A stretch of DNA of 64,000 bases from an uncultured Aliivibrio sp. (GTDB lineage: Bacteria > Pseudomonadota > Gammaproteobacteria > Enterobacterales > Vibrionaceae), in contig NZ_CAMLHO010000003.1 of assembly GCF_946479765.1 (NCBI RefSeq), forward strand, positions 62,001 through 126,000, read 5' to 3'. Under the pieces are notes generated by a model. That model was not told the origin of the DNA and searched no databases. It was given only the letters and a program-made list of their open reading frames with translations. Position 1 is the first letter of the stretch. Every line of letters starts with the position of its first letter. The translations under genes and the position numbers were made by a program. Of this stretch, positions 1 through 10,025 are shown one piece after another.

Positions 1-887
1 AATTTACGTTGCTGAACCGATAAATAGCGTTCCATCGCATTGTGTAAGCGACGTCTCTGATGAGTTACCGTTTGTAGCTGAGAAGAGAGATCTCTACTTA
101 CTAGTTCTGCAGCAGCAGAAGGTGTTGGTGCTCGTACATCCGCAACAAAATCGGCAATAGTGACATCGATCTCATGACCAACAGCACTGACAATTGGGAT
201 CTTACTGGCGGCAATTGTTCTAGCAACTATCTCTTCATTAAAACACCAAAGATCTTCTAATGACCCCCCCCCACGACCCACGATCAATATATCACATTCA
301 TTACGGGTGTTTGCCCGTCCGATAGCTTGTGCTATTTGAATTGCAGCCGTAGATCCTTGAACCATCGTTGGGTAAATAACAACGGGTAAATTCGGATCTC
401 GTCGTTTTAATACGTTTAAAATATCAAAAAGGGCGGCACCCGTTTTAGAGGTAATAATACCAACACGTTTTGGTTGCTCAGGTAAGGGTTGCTTCGCTGT
501 TTGAGCAAAAAGCCCTTCAGCGGCGAGTGACATTTTTAATTGATCAAACTCTTGTTGAAGACGACCATCGCCTTCGGGTTGCATACTTTCAATGATTATT
601 TGATAGTCACCGCGAGGCTCATAAAGGGAGAGGCGAGCTTTAACAAGAACTTGTTTACCATTTTGAGGTTTAAAAGTAACTCGGCGATTATTGCCTTTAA
701 ACATGGCACATTTGACTTGAGCTTGGCTGTCTTTAAGTGTGAGATACCAGTGACCAGAAACAGGCACAGTAAGGTTAGAAATTTCACCGATAAGCCAAAC
801 AATACCCATTTCATTTTCTAATAATAAACGAACTTCAGAATTCAATCGGGAGACTGTAAAGATGCGGGGATTAGAATCGAGAGACAT
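1..887 (-). CDS. xseA: Exodeoxyribonuclease VII large subunit, 5' part only
   Basis: This is the large subunit of exonuclease VII, which with XseB degrades single-stranded DNA to oligonucleotides. The reading frame starts with ATG at 887 (AAGG ribosome site just upstream) and is cut by the left window edge after about 295 codons of roughly 450. An N-terminal OB-fold region ([21 protein letters not shown]) is followed by the catalytic-domain signatures [25 protein letters not shown] and [17 protein letters not shown]. It is divergent from guaB, the arrangement also seen in E. coli. The GRGGGS codons contain a run of nine G on the coding strand (264-272). Identity is near certain. Confidence 0.96.
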   Translation of the reverse strand, partial: MSLDSNPRIFTVSRLNSEVRLLLENEMGIVWLIGEISNLTVPVSGHWYLTLKDSQAQVKCAMFKGNNRRVTFKPQNGKQVLVKARLSLYEPRGDYQIIIESMQPEGDGRLQQEFDQLKMSLAAEGLFAQTAKQPLPEQPKRVGIITSKTGAALFDILNVLKRRDPNLPVVIYPTMVQGSTAAIQIAQAIGRANTRNECDILIVGRGGGSLEDLWCFNEEIVARTIAASKIPIVSAVGHEIDVTIADFVADVRAPTPSAAAELVSRDLSSQLQTVTHQRRRLHNAMERYLSVQQRK

Positions 888-975
888 GAGAATGCCTTAG
901 ACATGAATATAGGAATTAGCGGCAATATAATACATATCAAGGGGGTAATTGCAAATTAAAAATAAATAAATCTCT

Positions 976-991
976 AGCCAAGCGTTTGCGC
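976..991 (+). promoter_or_regulatory. PurR-like operator upstream of guaB
   Basis: The 16-mer AGCCAAGCGTTTGCGC matches the PurR consensus ACGCAAACGTTTGCGT at 12 of 16 positions, with the right half nearly perfect. It lies directly upstream of a TATAAT box at 998-1003, so a bound repressor would block the promoter. PurR control of guaBA is known in enteric bacteria; here it is inferred from the match and position. Confidence 0.6.
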
Positions 992-997
992 GGTGCG

Positions 998-1003
998 TAT
1001 AAT
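998..1003 (+). promoter_or_regulatory. Probable -10 box of the guaBA promoter
   Basis: A perfect TATAAT followed by a C-rich CCGTC stretch lies 94 bases upstream of the guaB start. No good -35 hexamer is visible at 16-18 bp. The PurR-like operator occupies that position. Confidence 0.5.
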
Positions 1004-1096
1004 CCGTCTGCAATATCAAATCCAAAACACTTTATTATGCGAAACGATAAAGTGGGATTTATTTCTTTTAACACCTTATGTTGTGAGATATTGCAA

Positions 1097-2560
1097 ATGC
1101 TACGAATCGTAAAAGAAGCTTTAACCTTCGATGACGTTTTACTCGTCCCAGCACACTCTACTGTTCTTCCTAACACCGCTGATATTCGCACTCAGTTAAC
1201 GAAGAGCATCTCTCTAAATATCCCAATGATTTCAGCATCAATGGATACCGTGACAGAAGCGCGTCTTGCTATTGCGTTAGCGCAAGAAGGTGGCATCGGT
1301 TTTATCCACAAAAACATGTCAATTGAACAGCAAGCTGAAGAAGTTCGCTTAGTAAAAATCTTTGAGGCAGGCGTTGTCTCTGCTCCAGTAACCGTTCGTC
1401 CTGACGCAACTATCCAAGATGTGAAAGATCTGACTGAAAAACACGGTTTTGCTGGCTTCCCTGTAGTAACTGAAACTAACGAACTTGTTGGTATCATTAC
1501 TGGGCGTGATGTTCGTTTCGTAACAGACTTATCTAAGAAAGTTGACGTTGTAATGACGCCAAAAGCACGCTTAGCTTCTGTTAAAGAAGGGGCAACTCGT
1601 GAAGAAGTTCAAGAGAAAATGCACGAAGCTCGCGTTGAGAAAGTATTGGTAGTGAACGATGAGTTCCAACTAACCGGTATGATCACAGCTAAAGATTTCC
1701 ATAAAGCAGAACGTAAACCTAATGCATGTAAAGACGAACGTGGTCGCTTACGTGTTGGCGCTGCTGTTGGTGCTGGTGCTGGTAACGAAGAGCGCGTTGC
1801 TGCTCTTGTTGAAGCGGGTGTCGACGTTCTACTTATCGATTCATCACACGGTCACTCAGAAGGCGTTTTACAGCGTATTCGTGAAACTCGTGCTGCTTTC
1901 CCTGATCTACAAATCATCGGTGGTAACGTTGCGACTGGTTTAGGCGCTCAAGCATTAATTGATGCAGGCGTAAGTGCGGTTAAAGTAGGTATTGGCCCGG
2001 GTTCAATTTGTACTACTCGAATTGTAACTGGCGTTGGTGTTCCTCAAATTACTGCAATTTCAGACGCAGCTGAAGTGGCAAATGCTTACGGTATTCCTGT
2101 TATTGCAGATGGCGGCATTCGTTACTCTGGTGATATCTGTAAAGCAATCGCTGCCGGTGCATCATGTGTGATGGTTGGTTCAATGTTTGCTGGTACAGAA
2201 GAAGCGCCGGGTGAAGTTATTCTTTTCCAAGGTCGTTCATACAAATCTTATCGTGGCATGGGCTCTCTTGGCGCAATGTCTCAAGGTTCTTCAGACCGTT
2301 ACTTCCAATCAGATAATGCAGCCGACAAACTTGTACCTGAAGGTATTGAAGGTCGTATCGCGTATCGAGGTCGTCTAAAAGAGATCGTTCACCAACAAAT
2401 GGGTGGTTTACGTTCAAGCATGGGCCTAACTGGTTCAGCAACGATTGAAGACATGCGTACTAAAGCAGAATTTGTACGAATCTCAGGTGCGGGTATGAAA
2501 GAATCACACGTACATGATGTTCAAATCACGAAAGAAGCACCAAACTATCGCCTAGGCTAA
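1097..2560 (+). CDS. guaB: Inosine-5'-monophosphate dehydrogenase
   Basis: GuaB oxidises IMP to XMP with NAD, the committed step of GMP synthesis in the cytosol. From ATG 1097 the protein has 487 residues, the usual length, beginning [16 protein letters not shown]; an in-frame upstream start at 986 would add 37 residues unlike the family and run through the promoter, so it was rejected. The catalytic loop GPGSICTTR places the nucleophile at Cys305, exactly as in E. coli. Two CBS domains fill roughly residues 90-205 ([18 protein letters not shown]). The C-terminal [16 protein letters not shown] is typical. The gene is first in a guaB-guaA pair with a 199-base structured spacer. Confidence 0.98.
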   Translation: MLRIVKEALTFDDVLLVPAHSTVLPNTADIRTQLTKSISLNIPMISASMDTVTEARLAIALAQEGGIGFIHKNMSIEQQAEEVRLVKIFEAGVVSAPVTVRPDATIQDVKDLTEKHGFAGFPVVTETNELVGIITGRDVRFVTDLSKKVDVVMTPKARLASVKEGATREEVQEKMHEARVEKVLVVNDEFQLTGMITAKDFHKAERKPNACKDERGRLRVGAAVGAGAGNEERVAALVEAGVDVLLIDSSHGHSEGVLQRIRETRAAFPDLQIIGGNVATGLGAQALIDAGVSAVKVGIGPGSICTTRIVTGVGVPQITAISDAAEVANAYGIPVIADGGIRYSGDICKAIAAGASCVMVGSMFAGTEEAPGEVILFQGRSYKSYRGMGSLGAMSQGSSDRYFQSDNAADKLVPEGIEGRIAYRGRLKEIVHQQMGGLRSSMGLTGSATIEDMRTKAEFVRISGAGMKESHVHDVQITKEAPNYRLG

Positions 2561-2578
2561 TTTTTCTTAATTTTCTTT

Positions 2579-2662
2579 GCAGAATCTTCCGATTTCGTTG
2601 TCAAAGGTACTCATTTACATTTGTAAACTCCGTGCCTTTTCCTAGAACTCGAATGATTCTGC
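2579..2662 (+). other. Large nested inverted repeat between guaB and guaA
   Basis: Outer arms GCAGAATC (2579-2586) and GATTCTGC (2655-2662) are perfectly complementary. Inside them AAAGGTAC (2603-2610) can pair with GTGCCTTT (2632-2639, one G-U), and TTTACA (2614-2619) with TGTAAA (2622-2627). The result is one long interrupted hairpin of 84 bases that starts 18 bases after the guaB stop. There is no U run, so it is not a simple terminator. It could be an mRNA processing or stability element or an extragenic repeat unit; function unknown. Confidence 0.6.
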
Positions 2663-2707
2663 TGTGAAATATAAAGAAAAAACTTTGTACCAAATTCAAT
2701 TTTAAGC

Positions 2708-2731
2708 GTGTGGTTTATATAAAAGCCACAC
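2708..2731 (+). other. Small hairpin in the guaA leader
   Basis: GTGTGG (2708-2713) pairs with CCACAC (2726-2731), and the 12-base loop is largely the palindrome TTTATATAAA. It ends 28 bases before the guaA ATG and follows the larger inverted repeat at 2579-2662. A role in guaA translation is possible but not shown. Confidence 0.4.
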
Positions 2732-2759
2732 TAAATAAATGACTTTTTGAGAAAGACTA

Positions 2760-4313
2760 ATGACGACTAATATCCACGATCAACGCATTCTTATTTTAGA
2801 TTTTGGTTCTCAATACACGCAGCTTGTTGCGCGTCGTATCCGTGAGATTGGTGTTTACTGTGAGCTTTGGAGCTGGGATGTAGATGAATCTGACATCCGT
2901 GATTTTAATCCTGATGGCATCATCTTATCTGGTGGTCCAGAAAGTGTTACAGAAGCCAATTCTCCACGTGCACCTCAATATGTATTTGATTCTGGTGTTC
3001 CTGTATTCGGCGTATGTTACGGCATGCAAACAATGGCAGAGCAACTTGGCGGTAAAGTAGCAACGTCTACTGAGCGTGAATTTGGCTATGCTGCGGTTCA
3101 AGTAACGGGTGAATCAGCGTTGTTTAAAGATCTTGAAGCAACTCAAGATGTTTGGATGAGCCACGGTGATAAAGTTGTAGAAATTCCATCTGATTTCGTA
3201 AAAATTGCAGAGACAGAAACGTGTCCTTACGCTGCAATGGCAAATGAAGAGAAGAAATACTACGGTGTACAATTCCACCCAGAAGTAACACACACGAAAA
3301 ATGGCCTAAAAATGCTTGAGAACTTTGTTCTCAATGTATGTGGCTGTGAAGGTTTGTGGACTTCAGCATCAATCATTGAAGATGCAATTGCTCGAATTAA
3401 AGAACAAGTGGGTGACGATGAAGTTATCCTTGGTCTTTCTGGTGGGGTTGATTCATCTGTGGTTGCGATGCTTGCTCACCGTGCGATTGGCGATAAACTA
3501 ACTTGTGTATTTGTTGATAACGGTCTACTTCGTTTAAATGAAGCTGAACAAGTGATGGAAATGTTTAGCGAAGGCTTTGGTCTTAAGATCATTCATGTTG
3601 AAGCTGAAGATCGTTTCTTAACCGCGCTTGGCGGTGAATCAGATCCTGAAGCGAAACGTAAGATCATTGGTCATGTATTTGTTGATATCTTTGATGAAGA
3701 ATCTAAGAAATTATCAAACGCAAAATGGTTAGCCCAAGGTACTATTTACCCTGACGTAATCGAATCTGCTGCATCGAAAACAGGTAAGGCACATGTAATC
3801 AAATCTCACCATAATGTTGGTGGTCTTCCTGATGACATGGAAATGGGTCTTGTTGAACCATTGCGTGAATTATTTAAAGATGAAGTTCGTAAGATCGGTC
3901 TTGAATTAGGTCTTCCATATAACATGCTTTATCGTCACCCGTTCCCTGGACCTGGTCTAGGTGTACGTGTTCTTGGTGAAGTTAAGAAAGAATACTGTGA
4001 CTTACTTCGTCGTGCTGATGCGATCTTTATTGAAGAACTTCATAATGCCGATCTTTATAATAAAGTATCTCAAGCATTCACTGTGTTCTTACCAGTACGC
4101 TCTGTTGGCGTAATGGGTGATGGCCGTAAATACGACTGGGTTGTCTCTCTACGTGCGGTAGAAACCATTGATTTCATGACTGCGCATTGGGCACATTTAC
4201 CATACGATTTCTTAGGTAAAGTATCTAACCGTATTATCAATGAAGTGGCTGGTATTTCTCGTGTTGTTTACGATATTTCAGGTAAGCCACCAGCGACGAT
4301 TGAGTGGGAATAA
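2760..4313 (+). CDS. guaA: GMP synthase (glutamine-hydrolysing)
   Basis: GuaA converts XMP to GMP using ATP and glutamine. The 517-residue protein begins [20 protein letters not shown], matching the family start; the ATG follows a GAGAAAG ribosome site. The class I amidotransferase domain has nucleophile Cys86 (GVCYGM) and the His173/Glu175 pair (QFHPEVTH). The ATP-pyrophosphatase P-loop SGGVDSS is at 227-233, and the C-terminal dimerisation domain ends in KPPATIEWE. It is the second gene of the guaBA pair and is closed by a strong terminator at 4346. Nothing is missing. Confidence 0.98.
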   Translation: MTTNIHDQRILILDFGSQYTQLVARRIREIGVYCELWSWDVDESDIRDFNPDGIILSGGPESVTEANSPRAPQYVFDSGVPVFGVCYGMQTMAEQLGGKVATSTEREFGYAAVQVTGESALFKDLEATQDVWMSHGDKVVEIPSDFVKIAETETCPYAAMANEEKKYYGVQFHPEVTHTKNGLKMLENFVLNVCGCEGLWTSASIIEDAIARIKEQVGDDEVILGLSGGVDSSVVAMLAHRAIGDKLTCVFVDNGLLRLNEAEQVMEMFSEGFGLKIIHVEAEDRFLTALGGESDPEAKRKIIGHVFVDIFDEESKKLSNAKWLAQGTIYPDVIESAASKTGKAHVIKSHHNVGGLPDDMEMGLVEPLRELFKDEVRKIGLELGLPYNMLYRHPFPGPGLGVRVLGEVKKEYCDLLRRADAIFIEELHNADLYNKVSQAFTVFLPVRSVGVMGDGRKYDWVVSLRAVETIDFMTAHWAHLPYDFLGKVSNRIINEVAGISRVVYDISGKPPATIEWE

Positions 4314-4345
4314 TCTTTAATCCTCACTAAATACAATAATTTTTT

Positions 4346-4372
4346 AAAAGCGCCGAAAGGCGCTTTTTTTGT
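4346..4372 (+). terminator. Rho-independent terminator of guaBA
   Basis: AAAAGCGCC, loop GAAA, GGCGCTTTT followed by more T. A nine-base-pair stem with a stable GNRA-type loop and a seven-base T run lies 32 bases after the guaA stop. Confidence 0.93.
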
Positions 4373-4590
4373 TTCAGTTGTAAAGCGATTTAATTCATAT
4401 TGTTAGGTGTATGTTTCTGTGAAAACTTATCTTACAAAATATATGTTTGCACTTCTAAAATATTCAACTAAATACTCTATTTATTATGTAACTGGTTTAC
4501 ACTGTTTCGGCAAAAGAAAAGTTAAGAGAAATCACATAATTTCCATATTCTTTTCTGTAAATACAACACTAAATATAAATGGAGTTACGG

Positions 4591-6150
4591 ATGAGTAACC
4601 AAGCAGTAGAAAAAACATCTAAACCAGGCGGTATGGATCGTTTTCTAAATACAATCGAACGAGTAGGTAACAAGATCCCTGATCCTGCACTACTATTTTT
4701 CTGGGGCCTACTTATTGTTTGGGGGCTTTCAGCGCTATTATCACAAGTACAATTTGACTTGATCCATCCTGTTACTCAAGATGCAGTTCAAGTGAAAAAC
4801 CTTTTAACGGGTGATTCTTTAGCAAACTTTTTAGCAACAATGGTAACTAACTTTACTGGTTTTGCTCCACTAGGTATCGTATTAGTTGCGATGCTAGGTG
4901 TTGGTGTTGCTGATTCTTCAGGCTTTATTCAAACTGGCCTAAAGAAAATGCTGAACTTTACACCAGCTAAATTACTGACCCCAATGCTTATTCTTGTAGC
5001 TATCGTGTCACACACAGCAGCTGATGCGGGTTATGTTTTAGTTATTCCATTAGGTGGTATTATTTTCCATGCGGCGGGTCGTCATCCGCTAGCGGGTATT
5101 GCAGCGGCATTTGCCGGTGTATCTGGTGGTTTCTCTGCTAACTTTATCCCATCGGGTATTGACCCATTACTTGCTGGCTTTACGCAAACAGCAGCGCAAG
5201 TATTAGATAAGTCTTACATCGTTAATCCATTAGCAAACATCTACTTTACTGGTCTTTCATCAGTACTGATTGTTTGTATCGGTTGGTATGTAACTGAGAA
5301 AATCATTGAGCCTCGTTTAGCTAAAATACCAGTAGATAAGGATGCAGAAACAGCGCCTGATTTAGGCTCATTTACTGAGATTGAATCAAAAGCATTTAAG
5401 TTTGCTGGTTGGGCAATGGTTGCGGGTATCGCACTACTTATCGCACTTATTTACCCTGAAGATTCAGCTCTTCGTTCTCCTGATGGTCAAATTACCTCGT
5501 TCTCTGCGCCATTAATGAAGTCTATTGTTCCACTTATCTTCATTTTATTTATCATACCGGGTATCGTTTTTGGACGTATTTCTGGTACGTTTAAAAACAG
5601 CAATGATGTAATCAAAGCAATGTCAGAGACAATGGGCACGATGGGGGCGTACATGGTTATGTCATTCTTCTGTGCACAGTTCTTAGTTGCATTCAGCCAA
5701 TCAAATATCGGTACAATCTTAGCGATGTACGGTGCTGATGTGCTTAAAGCAATGGAGCTTCCTGGTCAGCTAACTATTATTGGTATGATTTTGCTAACCG
5801 CATTTGTGAATCTATTAATCGGTTCAGCATCTGCTAAATGGGCACTAATTGGTCCAGTACTAGTTCCAATGCTAATGGGTGTAGGTATTTCTCCAGAGTT
5901 ATCTCAAGCGGCATACCGTGTAGGTGATTCAGTATCTAATATCATCTCTCCTCTAATGGTATTTTTCCCATTAGTAGTGGTTTATTGCCAACGCTACGTT
6001 AAGTCTACAGGTATCGGTACTTTGGCCTCTCTAATGATGCCATTCTCTATCGCAATGCTAATTGGTTGGACTATTTTCTTACTAGCGTACTGGGCTCTAG
6101 GTATTCCACTAGGTATCCAAGCGCCGTACACATATAACCTTCCAGGTTAA
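4591..6150 (+). CDS. AbgT-family transporter
   Basis: This inner-membrane carrier belongs to the AbgT family (p-aminobenzoyl-glutamate import in E. coli AbgT, sulfonamide/antimetabolite export in MtrF-type members). The 519-residue protein has about a dozen hydrophobic segments and the family signatures SHTAADAGYVLVIPLGG, SGGFSANFIPSGIDPLL, GSASAKWALIGPVLVPML and YRVGDSVSNIISPLM. An in-frame ATG at 4579 exists, but GGAG at 4581-4584 sits at the right distance for ATG 4591 and overlaps the upstream ATG, so 4591 is preferred. It is monocistronic between terminators at 4346 and 6172. The true substrate cannot be told from sequence. The neighbouring purine genes do not decide it. Confidence 0.9.
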   Translation: MSNQAVEKTSKPGGMDRFLNTIERVGNKIPDPALLFFWGLLIVWGLSALLSQVQFDLIHPVTQDAVQVKNLLTGDSLANFLATMVTNFTGFAPLGIVLVAMLGVGVADSSGFIQTGLKKMLNFTPAKLLTPMLILVAIVSHTAADAGYVLVIPLGGIIFHAAGRHPLAGIAAAFAGVSGGFSANFIPSGIDPLLAGFTQTAAQVLDKSYIVNPLANIYFTGLSSVLIVCIGWYVTEKIIEPRLAKIPVDKDAETAPDLGSFTEIESKAFKFAGWAMVAGIALLIALIYPEDSALRSPDGQITSFSAPLMKSIVPLIFILFIIPGIVFGRISGTFKNSNDVIKAMSETMGTMGAYMVMSFFCAQFLVAFSQSNIGTILAMYGADVLKAMELPGQLTIIGMILLTAFVNLLIGSASAKWALIGPVLVPMLMGVGISPELSQAAYRVGDSVSNIISPLMVFFPLVVVYCQRYVKSTGIGTLASLMMPFSIAMLIGWTIFLLAYWALGIPLGIQAPYTYNLPG

Positions 6151-6171
6151 TTTGTATTAACTGAAAAGAAT

Positions 6172-6204
6172 AAAGCCCTGAGAATGATAAGTTCTCAGGG
6201 CTTT
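6172..6204. terminator. Bidirectional terminator between abgT-like gene and fghA
   Basis: AAAGCCCTGAGAA (6172-6184) and TTCTCAGGGCTTT (6192-6204) form a perfect 13-bp stem with a seven-base loop. A/T runs on both flanks suit termination of both convergent genes. Confidence 0.9.
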
Positions 6205-6226
6205 TCTATATGGGTTCTTTAGATAA

Positions 6227-7069
6227 CTAGGCGTTTAAATAAGCCGAGTGAAACTCTAAGTGCTCATCAATAAAGGTAGAGATAAAGAAATAACTATGAT
6301 CATAACCTGGCTGCATTCTTACTTCTACATCAGCACCTGATTGCTCTGCTGAAGAAAGTAAGTATTCAGGTTTTAACTGTTCTTCTAAGAAACCATCAGC
6401 TTCACCTTGGTCTACTAAAATTGGAAGTTTAGATCCTTTTTTAAGTAGTTCTGAGCTATCGTATTCTTTCCAAGTCTCTTTATTATCACCAAGATATAGA
6501 CCTAATGCTTTTTGACCCCAAGGGCAATTGATTGGGCTAGAAATTGGGCTAAACGCAGAGATAGACTGATATGCATCTTGGTTTTTCAAGCCAATGGTAA
6601 TTGCACCATGCCCCCCCATACTATGCCCTGAAATCGATTTTTTATTTGAAACAGGGAAGTGATCTTCAATAAGAGATGGCAGCTCTTTTGTTACGTAATC
6701 ATACATATGGTAATGGCGATTCCATGGCGCTTGAGTTGCATTTAAATAGAACCCTGCGCCTAAACCAAAATCGTATGCGCCTTCTGCATCATCCGGAACA
6801 TCTTCACCGCGAGGACTTGTATCCATAGCAACAATAGCGATACCTAATTCGGCTGCTTTTTTGAATACACCTGCTTTTTGCATAAAGTTTTCATCGGTAC
6901 ATGTTAAGCCAGATAACCAATACAGCACAGGGACTTTATTTATCTCAGATGCATTCGCAGGAAGATAAATTGCAAAGCGAATTTCACAATTTAATACTGA
7001 TGAAGTATGTGTATATTGTTTATGCCAACCACCGGCAACTTTAGCTTGGCTGATGTTTTCAATTGTCAT
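6227..7069 (-). CDS. fghA: S-formylglutathione hydrolase
   Basis: This cytosolic serine esterase hydrolyses S-formylglutathione to formate and glutathione, the last step of glutathione-dependent formaldehyde detoxification. It is an alpha/beta hydrolase of the esterase D family. From ATG 7069 it has 280 residues; the nucleophile is Ser150 in GHSMGGHGA, with DQGEADGF and GYDHSYFF supplying the Asp and His regions. An in-frame start 45 bases upstream would add 15 residues with no family match, and the ATG at 7069 has an AAGG site. It lies 85 bases downstream of adhC on the same strand and probably shares its transcript. Conserved YWLSGLTCTDENFMQKAG confirms the family. Confidence 0.95.
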   Translation of the reverse strand: MTIENISQAKVAGGWHKQYTHTSSVLNCEIRFAIYLPANASEINKVPVLYWLSGLTCTDENFMQKAGVFKKAAELGIAIVAMDTSPRGEDVPDDAEGAYDFGLGAGFYLNATQAPWNRHYHMYDYVTKELPSLIEDHFPVSNKKSISGHSMGGHGAITIGLKNQDAYQSISAFSPISSPINCPWGQKALGLYLGDNKETWKEYDSSELLKKGSKLPILVDQGEADGFLEEQLKPEYLLSSAEQSGADVEVRMQPGYDHSYFFISTFIDEHLEFHSAYLNA

Positions 7070-7154
7070 GAATAAGGCCTTTTGATGAGATGAGCTATTG
7101 TACTCTGCAAGCAAAGTACAATATTAATTGAGGTTATAACCTAGAACTCAGAGT

Positions 7155-8339
<1,185 letters not shown>

Positions 8340-8457
8340 TTAATAAGCAATTTTATTCTAAGCTTAGTATAGCTTTTTGTTTTTGCTCGTCATCTTGTTG
8401 GGTGCCATTATAAGTATTTCTCCTTATTTGATAATACGGTAGAATGGTAAATAATCT

Positions 8458-8471
8458 TTACATATATGTAA
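8458..8471. promoter_or_regulatory. Perfect 14-bp palindrome in the adhC/LysR intergenic region
   Basis: TTACATATATGTAA is a perfect palindrome and contains the T-N11-A core typical of LysR-family boxes. It ends 22 bases before the lysR GTG start, in the only spacer between the divergent genes. It is a good candidate operator for autoregulation or adhC-fghA control; this is inference. Confidence 0.45.
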
Positions 8472-8493
8472 TAATAGAAATAAGGAAGGCGTT

Positions 8494-9366
8494 GTGATTA
8501 ATTGGGAAGGAGTGACTGAGTTTGTTGCAGTTTCCGAAGCGCAGAGCTTTACAGGTGCCGCGCGAACTCTTGATACATCAGTAGCTCAAATTAGTCGTAA
8601 AGTCGCGGCGTTAGAAGATCGCTTATCAATTAAATTATTGATCCGAACAACCAGAAAAGTATCTGTTACTGAGGCGGGGCAGACCTATTATCAGCATTGT
8701 CGTCATTTGGTCGAAGGATTAAAGCAAGCGGATAGAGCGATTACAGAACTAAATGCAACGCCTCAAGGCAGATTAAAAATCACATCGTCAGTCACTTATG
8801 GTGAGCAACTTATTGCGCCATTGCTTAGTGATTTCATGTTGATGTATCCACAACTTGAACTTGAACTCGTGTTATCCAATCAAACATTAGATCTCGTTGA
8901 GCAAGATTTTGATTTGGCGATTCGTTTAGGTCGATTAAGTGACTCAACAATGATGGCAAAGCGGTTATCTAGCAGACAAGTACGAGTATGTGCATCACCT
9001 GGTTATATTGAAAAACACGGTGAGCCTCACACTTTATCTGAGCTTTCTCAACACAATTGCTTAATTGGCAGCTTACCTATTTGGCGCTTTATTGAGAATA
9101 AAAAAGAAAAAAGCGTGAGAGTAAAAGGTTCAGTTCATTGTAATAGTGGTACGGCACTCACTAATGCCGCTTTAAAAGGGTTAGGTATTGTTCAATTGCC
9201 TGATTTTTATGTTCAAGAATCAATGGATAAAGGGGAGTTAGTTGAAATCCTCGTACCGTATCGTGAACCAAAAGAGGGGATCTGGGCGGTATACCCAAAT
9301 AATCGTCATCTTTCAACTAAGGTTCGTTTATTGGTTGAATTTTTAGCACGAGAGTTAGCAGAATAA
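8494..9366 (+). CDS. LysR-family transcriptional regulator
   Basis: A 290-residue regulator with an N-terminal winged helix-turn-helix (about residues 1-60, AARTLDTSVAQISRKVAALE) and a C-terminal periplasmic-binding-like effector domain (about 90-285, GRLKITSSVTYGEQLIAPLL). Translation starts at GTG 8494, chosen because AAGGAAGG ends just upstream and no ATG lies nearby in frame. It is divergent from adhC-fghA, suggesting that it controls formaldehyde detoxification, as LysR regulators next to adhC do in several proteobacteria. Its stop codon directly abuts the tadA ATG, so tadA may be cotranscribed and coupled. The effector is unknown. Confidence 0.9.
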   Translation: MINWEGVTEFVAVSEAQSFTGAARTLDTSVAQISRKVAALEDRLSIKLLIRTTRKVSVTEAGQTYYQHCRHLVEGLKQADRAITELNATPQGRLKITSSVTYGEQLIAPLLSDFMLMYPQLELELVLSNQTLDLVEQDFDLAIRLGRLSDSTMMAKRLSSRQVRVCASPGYIEKHGEPHTLSELSQHNCLIGSLPIWRFIENKKEKSVRVKGSVHCNSGTALTNAALKGLGIVQLPDFYVQESMDKGELVEILVPYREPKEGIWAVYPNNRHLSTKVRLLVEFLARELAE

Positions 9367-9876
9367 ATGATAAATCAAGATGCAAATAGGTATATGCAAC
9401 GAGCGATGGAGCTGGCTGCGATTGCTGAAAATGAAGGTGAAGTTCCTGTTGGTGCGGTGATCGTTCTAAATGATGAGATCATTGGAGAAGGGTGGAATCG
9501 TTCGATTGGAACGCATGATGCGACTGCCCATGCTGAAATGATGGCAATTAAGCAAGCGGGACAGAAAGTTGAAAACTATCGACTCGTTGACGCTACATTA
9601 TATGTCACCCTTGAGCCTTGCCCTATGTGCGCGGGAGCGATTGTTCATAGCCGAATTAAAAAAGTAATTTTTGGTGCGCCTGATATGAAGACTGGAGCGT
9701 CTGGTAGCGTGATTAATTTATTTACTTCAGCAACAGCGTTTCATGTTGTTGAGTGTGAATCAGGCTTAATGGAAGAGGCGTGTCGAGAGCAACTTCAAGC
9801 TTTTTTCAAGCGTAGACGTAAAGAGAAAAAAGAAGAGCGGAAATTACAGCGAGAAGAAGATCTGAAAAACAAATAG
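9367..9876 (+). CDS. tadA: tRNA-specific adenosine deaminase
   Basis: TadA deaminates adenosine 34 of tRNA-Arg(ACG) to inosine, needed to decode CGN codons. The 169-residue protein has the zinc deaminase signatures HAEMMAI (catalytic Glu) and PCPMCAGAI. A lysine/arginine-rich C-terminal tail (KRRRKEKKEERKLQREE) extends it, as in other gammaproteobacterial TadA. The ATG follows the LysR stop codon without a gap, and the ribosome site would lie inside the lysR end. tadA and the convergent mltF are separated by three hairpins. tadA is essential in E. coli. Confidence 0.96.
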   Translation: MINQDANRYMQRAMELAAIAENEGEVPVGAVIVLNDEIIGEGWNRSIGTHDATAHAEMMAIKQAGQKVENYRLVDATLYVTLEPCPMCAGAIVHSRIKKVIFGAPDMKTGASGSVINLFTSATAFHVVECESGLMEEACREQLQAFFKRRRKEKKEERKLQREEDLKNK

Positions 9877-9911
9877 CGCTAATAAATCCCCTCTTTTTAT
9901 TTAATGGATAA

Positions 9912-9940
9912 AAATAAGGCTAAACTACTTAGCCTTATTT
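9912..9940. terminator. Terminator after tadA (bidirectional)
   Basis: AAATAAGGCTAA (9912-9923) and TTAGCCTTATTT (9929-9940) form a perfect 12-bp stem with loop ACTAC. T- and A-rich flanks allow termination from either strand. Confidence 0.8.
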
Positions 9941-9950
9941 CGAATAATGT

Positions 9951-9983
9951 AATGAGCGAACTTATCTAGAGTAAGAGCTCATT
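9951..9983. other. Second inverted repeat in the tadA/mltF convergent spacer
   Basis: AATGAGC (9951-9957) pairs with GCTCATT (9977-9983), and inside CTTA (9961-9964) pairs with TAAG (9972-9975). It has no T run. It probably helps stabilise or terminate the mltF transcript together with the hairpin at 9912. Confidence 0.4.
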
Positions 9984-9990
9984 GTTACGG

Positions 9991-10025
9991 TAAGATGAAT
10001 TTACTTAATTGTAATATTCATCTTA
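9991..10025 (-). other. Inverted repeat overlapping the mltF stop codon
   Basis: TAAGATGAAT (9991-10000) and ATTCATCTTA (10016-10025) are perfectly complementary 10-base arms around a 15-base AT-rich loop. The right arm includes the mltF stop codon. It may protect the 3' end of the mltF mRNA. Confidence 0.4.

Noticed and set aside
540-821. 93-codon plus-strand frame
   Set aside because: It lies antisense inside xseA, whose minus-strand frame has clear exonuclease VII motifs; no ribosome site.
4407-4598. 63-codon frame upstream of the AbgT-type gene
   Set aside because: AT-rich composition, no spaced ribosome site, overlaps the real start region of the transporter and resembles nothing.
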